From contig JAKJGD010000014.1 of assembly GCA_022704585.1 (NCBI GenBank), positions 1-13,644 of the forward strand: a stretch of DNA of 13,644 nt, given 5' to 3'. The DNA is from Spirochaetota bacterium (GTDB lineage: Bacteria > Spirochaetota > UBA4802 > UBA5550). The position numbers and the translations under genes are program-made. The notes under the pieces are model-generated. The model ran no database searches, was not told where the DNA came from, and saw only the letters and a program-made list of their open reading frames with translations. Shown here one piece after another: positions 6,784-12,664 of this stretch (position 1 is its first letter; every line of letters begins with the position of its first letter).

Positions 6784-8091
6784 ATGATGCGTATAACTGC
6801 AACTAACCGCCGCATGCTGTTTGTTGTTATCGCGATGCTGGCTCTCACGCTGTTCTTGAGCGATACGACGTGGACAGGAACCGCGCATCGATCTTCATCG
6901 AGCAACCTGATGGCACAGACCTCGGTCAAGAGCACAAAAGACGAAATAAAAAAGCAGCTTGAAGAGCTCAAGGCGAAAAACCAGGAGCAGATCAGCCAGA
7001 TGAAGGAGCAGATTGAGCTGATCCGCAAGCAGATACGTGAAAAAAATCTCCACTTCGTCGTGGAGATAAATGAAATGATGAAATACACCATCGCCGAGAT
7101 CACCGGCGCGCAGGTTCCGAAGAACATCGAAAAACAGGCAAAGGTCCAGTCCGAGACGGGCGAGAAGCTCTGGGGGGACTTCTTGAAAAAATACCGGGAG
7201 TTCCTCGAAAAGAAAGGGGAGCGGCGAGATGACCGGAAGAAGGATAGCGGCAGGAAAAAGGAATACTATGAGGATATCATAACAGACGAAGAGGAGCTTG
7301 AGAAAAAAGAAGAGGAGTACGGTTACAGGGAGGAAGAGAAGATCGAGGAGAAAGAGGAGACGGAGACCGATATCAAGAACGCCCCGTCCCCTGAAAGCAC
7401 GGTCTTCACCTGGGCCGACCGCAGCATGGTGACCCCTGTCAAGTTCCAGGCACAGTGCGGGAGCTGCTGGGCCTTTTCTTCGGCGGCTGTCGTGGAGTCC
7501 AACTACATGATTCGCCGGAACATGACACTCGACCTGTCGGAACAGCATTTTCTCGACTGCGCCGAAGCGCAGCAGCCGATATACCGCAACGGGCAGGTTT
7601 ATTACATTAAGAACAAGGCCGGTACCTGCCAGGGCGGATGGTACGGGCCCGTGTTCGAATATTTACGCACCAACAGCGCCGCGCTCGAAACGCAGATACC
7701 TTATAAAAACGCACAGGGGGCCTGCCGCGCCTCGAACACCGACAAGTACAAGATCGTGGCATGGGGTTATGTAAGGCCGGACGCCGGTATCCCGACCGTG
7801 AGCAGCATGAAGGAGGCCCTGTGCAAGTACGGGCCGATTGCCGCGTGCGTGAAAGTGACACCCGCCCTGCAGGCCTACAAGAGCGGCATATTTGATGAAT
7901 TCGCCCCGGTCAGCGGCGAACGTGACATCAATCACGCGATTACCATCGTTGGATGGGATGACAACAAGGAATCGTACCTGGTCAAAAACTCGTGGGGAAC
8001 GCAGTGGGGCGACAAGGGGTACGTATGGATCAAGTACGGATGCAATAACATCGGTTATGGGGCCGCATGGATCGTTGTGAACAGTTTGTAA
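6784..8091 (+). CDS. Exported papain-like cysteine protease (family C1A)
   Basis: The start is placed at 6784, not the ATG at 6763, because AGGAAGGGG (6768-6776) lies 7 bases before it and the resulting N-terminus (MMRITATNRRMLFVVIAMLALT) is a clean signal peptide. The 435-residue product then has a coiled coil (about 47-93), a highly charged Lys/Glu linker (about 133-198) and a C1A catalytic domain from about 205. Catalytic features are KFQAQCGSCWAFS with oxyanion Gln222 and nucleophile Cys228, DINHAITIVGWDD with His384, and VKNSWGTQWGDKGY with Asn402. Cysteines before the nucleophile (Cys225) and in the FLDCAE segment could form the papain-type disulfide. The usual ERFNIN inhibitor prodomain is not apparent; the coiled-coil and charged region replaces it. 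An I42 inhibitor gene follows after 61 bases. Probably active in the periplasm, outer surface or medium. Confidence 0.9.
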   Translation: MMRITATNRRMLFVVIAMLALTLFLSDTTWTGTAHRSSSSNLMAQTSVKSTKDEIKKQLEELKAKNQEQISQMKEQIELIRKQIREKNLHFVVEINEMMKYTIAEITGAQVPKNIEKQAKVQSETGEKLWGDFLKKYREFLEKKGERRDDRKKDSGRKKEYYEDIITDEEELEKKEEEYGYREEEKIEEKEETETDIKNAPSPESTVFTWADRSMVTPVKFQAQCGSCWAFSSAAVVESNYMIRRNMTLDLSEQHFLDCAEAQQPIYRNGQVYYIKNKAGTCQGGWYGPVFEYLRTNSAALETQIPYKNAQGACRASNTDKYKIVAWGYVRPDAGIPTVSSMKEALCKYGPIAACVKVTPALQAYKSGIFDEFAPVSGERDINHAITIVGWDDNKESYLVKNSWGTQWGDKGYVWIKYGCNNIGYGAAWIVVNSL

Positions 8092-8120
8092 AGGGAGCCT
8101 TGTGCCGGTTACTATACAAT

Positions 8121-8135
8121 GCGCGCATGGCGCGC
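8121..8135 (+). promoter_or_regulatory. GC hairpin next to the inhibitor's ribosome binding site
   Basis: GCGCGC (8121-8126) and GCGCGC (8130-8135) flank a 3-base loop and can form a strong 6-pair hairpin. It ends just before GGAGGAG (8137-8143), the Shine-Dalgarno of the inhibitor gene. It could tune inhibitor translation relative to the protease or protect the downstream RNA. No T-tract follows, so it is not an intrinsic terminator. Confidence 0.35.
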
Positions 8136-8152
8136 GGGAGGAGTGTGGTCGT

Positions 8153-8557
8153 ATGATGCGAATAGTTATTTCCGGAGCAGTCCCTGCATGCGTGGCGCTG
8201 TCTGCCGCCATAATGTTTTTCGCATGTACCGTTAAACCCGCGGTTACCGTCACCGATGCCGATAACGGCACAAAAGTCGAGGTTAAGACGGGAGAGGTGC
8301 TTGCGGTCAAGCTGGAAGCACAGCTGGGAACCGGGTTTGGCTGGAAGGTGATATCGGAGAGCACCGCGCTGGTACTCAAGGGCGATCCGGAGCAGATATC
8401 GCCCGGGGACCAGAAACCGGGCGGACCTGAGTACCAGACCTTCAAGTTCAAGGCGGCGAACAAAGGCGAGTCAGAACTCAAGTTCGAATATGCCGAAGGC
8501 TGGAAAAAGGACGCGAAGCCCCTGAAAGAATACACGATTACCGTCATTGTGAAATAA
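8153..8557 (+). CDS. Chagasin/ICP-family (I42) cysteine protease inhibitor, probable lipoprotein
   Basis: The start is placed at ATG 8153, 9 bases after GGAGGAG, rather than the GTG at 8102; this gives a 134-residue product with a normal signal peptide. The segment ending FFAC (Cys25) looks like a relaxed lipobox, so the protein may be lipid-anchored. The rest is the small immunoglobulin-like fold of chagasin: LGTGFGW (58-64) matches the NPTTGFxW loop, PGG (89-91) stands where the second loop glycines are, and YAEGWKKDAKP (113-123) stands where the RPW loop is, here without the RPW sequence. These three loops fill the active site of papain-like proteases. The gene directly follows a C1A protease gene on the same strand, so it most likely protects the cell from that enzyme. 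Both genes share the start context CGTATGATGCG. Confidence 0.85.
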   Translation: MMRIVISGAVPACVALSAAIMFFACTVKPAVTVTDADNGTKVEVKTGEVLAVKLEAQLGTGFGWKVISESTALVLKGDPEQISPGDQKPGGPEYQTFKFKAANKGESELKFEYAEGWKKDAKPLKEYTITVIVK

Positions 8558-8566
8558 TCGTGATCA

Positions 8567-8578
8567 AAAGATATCTTT
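8567..8578. repeat. 12-base perfect palindrome
   Basis: AAAGATATCTTT is self-complementary and lies in the 80-base gap between the inhibitor stop and the small gene at 8638. It could be a regulator site, but a short AT-rich palindrome may also occur by chance. Confidence 0.25.
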
Positions 8579-8637
8579 AATGCAAGAGCCGCGATCCCGC
8601 ATACTGGATCAGATACAATAACCGGAGAGAGTACGGT

Positions 8638-8817
8638 ATGGCCTTTGGAAGAGACGGATCCGAGCTCGAGCTTGCCATCTATGACCTTCAAAACAAGCGG
8701 TTGACCGAGGCGCTTGAAACAATAATCGAAAAATGCAGCGACGATGATATCGTCCGGATCGCCCAAAACGCTCTTGATGAAGCGGTGCGGATCCGAAAAA
8801 AGCTCGGCGACGGGTAA
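8638..8817 (+). CDS. Small acidic helical protein of unknown function (59 residues)
   Basis: A 59-codon ORF with GGAGAGAG upstream of its ATG. The product is not recognised. It starts MAFGRDGSELELAIYDLQNK, continues with a helix RLTEALETIIEKC and, after SDDD, a second helix IVRIAQNALDEAVRIRKKLG. The overall pattern is two amphipathic helices joined by an acidic turn, with no signal peptide, so it is probably cytosolic. Codon use resembles neighbouring genes (GCC, CTT, GCG, ATC, CGG). It follows the protease and inhibitor genes on the same strand after 80 bases and could be co-transcribed, although a different subcellular location argues against a direct role with them. TACAAT at 8614-8619 is a possible -10 without a clear -35. 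Confidence 0.6.
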   Translation: MAFGRDGSELELAIYDLQNKRLTEALETIIEKCSDDDIVRIAQNALDEAVRIRKKLGDG

Positions 8818-9153
8818 TCTTCAGGCATACTCTCCCGTTTACCCTCCGTCATCAACGCGGGATCCACGCGCAATAAAGACTCTTGACAAACTGAATAGCT
8901 TCTGCTACCGTCCTTGAAGGGGAGTGGCGTTCTCTGACACCGCTATACATTTAACTGGCACCGGGCATTGCTATACTCGTTTCCGGACGACGTACGTGAC
9001 AGGTATGGCCGCAAAACCAGGTTGGAAAAGGAGCCGGGGATGATCGGCCGCGTCCGGACTGATGCGGATGATTTGACCGCTGGTTGATCGTGTCGTGCGC
9101 TGGTGCCTTGAGGTGTATCCGGAACCAGGCTTATTAAAAAAAGGACGTTACGC
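8818..9153. other. Intergenic region of 336 bases without a convincing gene
   Basis: The region has no supported gene of normal size. It contains TTGACA at 8883-8888 with a poor -10 (TACCGT, 17 bases later), a better extended -10 promoter at 8950-8977, and two tiny overlapping ORFs at 9005-9043 and 9040-9087, the second behind a good AAAAGGAG. No clear terminator follows the small gene at 8638. The minus-strand reading over 8943-9167 is low-complexity Ser/Thr/Arg-rich and is not believed. Confidence 0.5.
8950..8977 (+). promoter_or_regulatory. Predicted extended -10 promoter for the membrane protein/DUF2284/phosphoesterase genes
   Basis: TGCTATACT (8969-8977) combines the TG-n extension with TATACT (5 of 6). 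TTTAAC (8950-8955) lies 16 bases upstream of the -10 as a partial -35. Transcription would start near 8984, giving a ~170-base leader to the gene at 9154. Confidence 0.4.
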
Positions 9154-9600
9154 GTGGTTGTAGTCATACTATTATCGGTACTCTGCCTCTCGTTTTCAGT
9201 TCACCTGTTCTATCTGATCAGGTATATCCGTTTCCGCCATGAAGTATACCTGAGCAGATTTATTGACACCACGGTAATCAATGTCGTTGTCTCGGGCGTC
9301 TGTATCGTTATTGCGATATTCATGCCCGAGGAGATCAGGAAAATCGAAGTCAACGTGTTGATGTGGGGCATCTCCGGCTTCCTGATGTCCATCATGTTCA
9401 TGCTTCAAATCATGATATTTATCCGGGTGTACCGTAGATCTCAGATGCCGCAGCATTATCATTATAATTTTTTCGGCAAGAAGGTCCTTCACGGAACCGT
9501 GGCGACACCGGTAGAGGTCGCGCTCTTTTTCGGTTCCATACCTTTCCTGCTGGGCTCCGGCGCGTATTTTGTAGCGAGATTGGTCAGGCTCTTTATATAA
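9154..9600 (+). CDS. Four-helix membrane protein of unknown function
   Basis: A 148-residue integral membrane protein starting at GTG, with AAAGGA about 8 bases upstream; an in-frame stop at 9109-9111 and the lack of other start codons support this start. Four hydrophobic segments are visible: about 1-22, 42-58 (INVVVSGVCIVIAIFMP), 66-90 (VLMWGISGFLMSIMFMLQIMIF) and 119-147. The loop between helices 3 and 4 has RRSQMPQHYHYNFFGKK, with histidines and tyrosines that could be a ligand site or a membrane-interface segment. I do not recognise the family. The DUF2284 gene follows after 59 bases on the same strand, so the two are probably co-transcribed. Confidence 0.7.
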   Translation: MVVVILLSVLCLSFSVHLFYLIRYIRFRHEVYLSRFIDTTVINVVVSGVCIVIAIFMPEEIRKIEVNVLMWGISGFLMSIMFMLQIMIFIRVYRRSQMPQHYHYNFFGKKVLHGTVATPVEVALFFGSIPFLLGSGAYFVARLVRLFI

Positions 9601-9659
9601 AAAAACTGCATATCCTGAAGGCGCGTATACAGAAGTCTGTCTGACCGGAGGAACATGAA

Positions 9660-10169
9660 ATGACGGCGCGATCCCCGTACAGGTCGTTCATCACGAGGGC
9701 GGTAGAGCTTGGGGCCGGTGAAGCAAAGATCATCCCTTCGGAGTCGATAGTGACCGCCCCGTGGGTGCGTTTGAAATGCCAGTTCGGCTGCGGTGGCTAT
9801 AATTCCTCCTGCTGCTGTCCTCCGCACACGCCGACGCCGGAGGAGACCAGGAGCGTGATCGATTGTTACAGGAAAGCGGTCATGGCCCATTTCGACGGGT
9901 CTACGGGAGTTACCGGGATTATCGTCAAGCTTGAACGGGAGATATTCCTGTCCGGATATTATAAAGCCCTGGGATTTGGCGCGGGCCCCTGTTCTCTGTG
10001 CAAGGAATGTCCGGGCGATTGGTGCCGTCATCCGGATAAGGCGCGTCCTTCTATGGAGGCGTGCGGTATCGACGTGTACGCCACGGCACGGGCCGCCGGA
10101 TATCCCATCGAGGTCGTGAAGAACCGTAAATGCGAGGAAAATTATTACGGGATCGTTCTAATAGAATAA
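9660..10169 (+). CDS. DUF2284 cysteine-rich, predicted metal- or Fe-S-binding protein
   Basis: A 169-residue cytosolic protein matching the DUF2284 pattern. Two cysteine clusters are seen: Cys40 and Cys44 with a Cys51-Cys52-Cys53-Pro-Pro run (KCQFGCGGY and SSCCCPPHTPTPEET), and Cys111, Cys114, Cys117, Cys122 and Cys135 within GPCSLCKECPGDWCRHP and the MEACGIDV segment. Such clusters suggest iron-sulfur or other metal ligation; the biochemical role of the family is not established as far as I know. The C-terminus ENYYGIVLIE is typical of the family. GGAGG lies 8 bases before the ATG; the nearby ATG at 9655 reads only two codons before a stop. It sits between the small membrane protein and the phosphoesterase gene on the same strand. 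Confidence 0.85.
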   Translation: MTARSPYRSFITRAVELGAGEAKIIPSESIVTAPWVRLKCQFGCGGYNSSCCCPPHTPTPEETRSVIDCYRKAVMAHFDGSTGVTGIIVKLEREIFLSGYYKALGFGAGPCSLCKECPGDWCRHPDKARPSMEACGIDVYATARAAGYPIEVVKNRKCEENYYGIVLIE

Positions 10170-10261
10170 GCGTTATTTCTTCCTGCCCGGCAACAGGTTC
10201 CATGCAAAAAATGCTTGTTTTTAATAAACCCCCTTCCATATCTTAAACGGGAGGCTCGCAC

Positions 10262-11425
10262 GTGGAAACAAAAGTCGTCAATTTCATAATTTTTTTCAGT
10301 ATCGCCCTTGCCATATACGGGGTGGTGAATGTTTACATTTTTATACGCGGGTGGCAATCGCTGCCGGACTCGGCGGTGTTCAGGATCCCATACCTGGTGC
10401 TGTTCCTGCTTTTATCACTCTCCTATATTGCGGGGAGGGTGCTCGAACGCTTCACGATCTGCGTGCCAAGCGCCTGCATGATCTGGATCGGTTCGATATG
10501 GTTTGGCCTGATGTTGTACCTTTTCCTGGGCGTCATCCTGTGCGACCTCCTGCGCCTGGTCAACTGGCTGGCAGGTGTCGTGCCTCCGGGCTCTGAGCTG
10601 TATGTACGGGTGAAACAGGCGTCCGCAGCTGTCGTGGCGCTGGCTGCCGTAATCATCGTAATCGCCGGATACTTCAACACTCTCAACCCGCGGCTTACGC
10701 GGCTTTCAGTCACAATCCCGAAAAAGTCCGGGTCCCGCCAGGAGCTTAACATTGCCCTGGTGAGCGACATCCACCTCGGGATCATCATAAAGAATTCGCG
10801 CCTTCAGAACATGGTGGACATGGTGCATGTCATTCGGCCCGACCTGGTCCTTCTCTGCGGAGACATCGTTGACGAAGACCTCGCACCCGTCATTGAAAAC
10901 AACCTTGGCGAGCTTCTCAAGTCGCTCCGGTCGCGCTACGGCACCTTCGCTGTGACCGGCAATCATGAATATATCGGCGGGGTCGAGGAAGCGGCCAGGT
11001 ATCTCGCCGACCACAAGGTGAGGCTTCTCCGCGATGAGGCAGTGCTCGTTGACGGGAGCTTTTACCTGGTAGGGCGCGAGGACCGCAGCATCAGCCAGTT
11101 TACCGGGGCACGGCGCAAGCCGCTGGCACAAATCATGAAGGGGGTGGACACCTCCCTGCCCGTGATCATGATGGACCATCAGCCGATCAGACTTTCGGAG
11201 GCGGTGGGACATGGGGTTGACCTGCAGGTTTCGGGGCACACGCACCATGGCCAGCTCTGGCCCGCTACTATCATCACCCGGCTTATTTACGAAGTGAGCT
11301 ACGGGTTCAAGCAGATAGGCGGAACGAGCTTCTATGTTTCCTGCGGGTTCGGCACCTGGGGACCGCCGGCACGGGTGGGTACCAGGCCGGAGGTGGTCCA
11401 TATTAACATTCGGTTCAAGGAGTGA
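10262..11425 (+). CDS. Membrane-anchored calcineurin-like metallophosphoesterase
   Basis: A 387-residue protein with about four N-terminal membrane helices (roughly 7-29, 42-60, 70-104, 119-138) followed by a calcineurin-like phosphoesterase domain from about 160. Metal ligand motifs are complete: SDIHLG (Asp169, His171), LCGDIVD (Asp201), TGNHEY (Asn234, His235), MDHQP (His306) and SGHTHHGQLWP (His326, His328). The layout resembles YkuE/YaeI-type bacterial phosphoesterases, but with a longer multi-helix anchor. The substrate cannot be inferred; members of the wider family act on phospholipid precursors, nucleotides or phosphoproteins. The start is GTG with GGGAGG 7 bases upstream. The 92-base gap after DUF2284 has no clear terminator, so the gene may be third in that operon. 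Its 3' end converges with the minus-strand PrsW gene 71 bases away. Confidence 0.88.
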   Translation: METKVVNFIIFFSIALAIYGVVNVYIFIRGWQSLPDSAVFRIPYLVLFLLLSLSYIAGRVLERFTICVPSACMIWIGSIWFGLMLYLFLGVILCDLLRLVNWLAGVVPPGSELYVRVKQASAAVVALAAVIIVIAGYFNTLNPRLTRLSVTIPKKSGSRQELNIALVSDIHLGIIIKNSRLQNMVDMVHVIRPDLVLLCGDIVDEDLAPVIENNLGELLKSLRSRYGTFAVTGNHEYIGGVEEAARYLADHKVRLLRDEAVLVDGSFYLVGREDRSISQFTGARRKPLAQIMKGVDTSLPVIMMDHQPIRLSEAVGHGVDLQVSGHTHHGQLWPATIITRLIYEVSYGFKQIGGTSFYVSCGFGTWGPPARVGTRPEVVHINIRFKE

Positions 11426-11496
11426 CCCCAGTCGCTTCTGCTGGCCCCCTCGCTTCCATGGACATCACCTGGCCGCCGACATTACCACGGACGTTG

Positions 11497-12507
11497 TCAC
11501 GATGCGACCGCCCTGTTTTTTTTCTGACGATAATATGATAACTCCAGCACCAGGCCGATTGCTGCCGGGATGATGGTGATTATCACCCCTCCGGCTATGA
11601 TGTCGAACGGTTTTTCCGAAGTCCCGTCGACGGGCACGAATATTCCGATTATAAGCAGCGCCCAGAAACCGGCGCAGATGAAGAAGAGAACGCGCGAAAT
11701 AACTACCTTGAATTTTCCAGTGCCGGTGTCCCGGACATTCCCCTGCCCGCGCTGCGGTTCGGCGGCGGACGCCCCCGGCGGGACTGGGCCGGGCTCTGTT
11801 TTGTTCCAGCGCCGGGTGGAAAGCCGCGCCCCCTTTTTCATGTATAACAAACCGAAAATAATGAGTACGATCACGAGTGGCACGATCAGCAGGCCCGCCG
11901 CGGTCCCGGACAATGCAAGCGTATCATATACTGCATGGACGAGGTAAGCGATGATAAACCCGATAACAATTTTCCCGGTCCCCGACTTCCCTTCGGGCGC
12001 GCATTTGGCCAGGCCGACGAAGTAGCCCATGAGCACGCCGGTGAAGGTGTGGAGAGGGATGGACGTCACCGCGCGCATGATCCCCGTCACGAACCCGTAT
12101 TGGGCCACGTACAGTATGTTTTCCACCAGGGAAAAGCCGATGGCAGAAGCGCCAACGTAGACGATCCCGTCGTTCTCTTCGTTGAAGTTGGCGTTCTTCC
12201 AGATGAACAGGAGCACCACGCCAAGCTTCAGCGCTTCCTCGACCGGTGCGATAACCACAAAGGAATTGACCGCCGCGGCGCTCAATTCTCCGAGTCCGGG
12301 TACCATGCCCGATCCGGCGGATGTTGCTAGCAGGCTGCCGAGAATGGCTTCGATGATTGCCGCGGGGATGACGGCAGCGGCGCCCAGGAGCATTGCTTTG
12401 ATAATCAGGCCATGGGGCTCGGGCTCGATGCTGTCAAGATGATGTATGTATAGAAGAAATCCGATCGGGGGAATGATCGCTATAATCATGAGGATTATAA
12501 AGTCCAT
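11497..12507 (-). CDS. PrsW-family intramembrane protease with C-terminal extension
   Basis: A 336-residue multi-pass membrane protein. The start is taken at ATG 12507, with GGAGG 9 bases upstream, rather than the TTG two codons earlier, which would be only 3 bases from it. PrsW/CPBP-like motifs are clear: PVEEALKLGVV (Glu90-Glu91), GFSLVENILY (Glu129, Asn130), LHTFTGVLMGYFVG (His153) and LVHAVYDTLAL (His191, Asp195). These form the putative metal site in the membrane. In Bacillus, PrsW starts the cleavage of an anti-sigma factor; the target here is unknown and no sigma/anti-sigma pair is visible. After the PrsW core (to about 230) comes a Pro/Gly/Arg-rich cytosolic linker and two more hydrophobic segments (about 264-284 and 297-322), beyond the usual family length. 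A promoter with an overlapping inverted repeat lies upstream at 12534-12574. Confidence 0.88.
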   Translation of the reverse strand: MDFIILMIIAIIPPIGFLLYIHHLDSIEPEPHGLIIKAMLLGAAAVIPAAIIEAILGSLLATSAGSGMVPGLGELSAAAVNSFVVIAPVEEALKLGVVLLFIWKNANFNEENDGIVYVGASAIGFSLVENILYVAQYGFVTGIMRAVTSIPLHTFTGVLMGYFVGLAKCAPEGKSGTGKIVIGFIIAYLVHAVYDTLALSGTAAGLLIVPLVIVLIIFGLLYMKKGARLSTRRWNKTEPGPVPPGASAAEPQRGQGNVRDTGTGKFKVVISRVLFFICAGFWALLIIGIFVPVDGTSEKPFDIIAGGVIITIIPAAIGLVLELSYYRQKKNRAVAS

Positions 12508-12533
12508 GGTCAAATGCCTCCGCGTGGAATGAT

Positions 12534-12554
12534 CGTATCGGCATCAATGATACG
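12534..12554. promoter_or_regulatory. Inverted repeat over the PrsW promoter -10, candidate operator
   Basis: CGTATC (12534-12539) and GATACG (12549-12554) are perfect 6-base arms separated by 9 bases. The right arm overlaps the predicted -10 box and the left arm covers the predicted start, so a bound protein would block transcription. Confidence 0.3.
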
Positions 12555-12574
12555 GTGACATGGCCCCTAGTCAA
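12547..12574 (-). promoter_or_regulatory. Predicted promoter of the PrsW-family gene
   Basis: On the minus strand TTGACT (plus 12569-12574, 5 of 6) and TATCAT (plus 12547-12552, 5 of 6) are separated by 16 bases. The start would be near 12540, giving a leader of about 33 bases. This suggests the gene is transcribed separately from the HD-GYP gene upstream. Confidence 0.5.
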
Positions 12575-12664
12575 GTAATATCGCGCAACAGGGGCGGGCG
12601 CTGTGAAGTGAATGTGAGGTGAAGGCACGGGTGAACAATGCATCCGGGAGGGAGCTTTTTTGGG

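Noticed and set aside
7663..8766. Long minus-strand ORF opposite the protease and inhibitor genes
   Set aside because: It overlaps two genes with clear catalytic and family motifs. Its translation has no recognisable domain, and such antisense frames are common in GC-rich coding DNA.
8943..9167. Minus-strand 74-codon ORF in the intergenic gap
   Set aside because: Composition is rich in Ser, Thr and Arg, with no domain, and it overlaps the predicted promoter and the start of the gene at 9154.
11497..11524. T-rich run between convergent genes as a terminator
   Set aside because: The T-tract at about 11516-11523 lies within the end of the PrsW coding region and has no stable stem before it.
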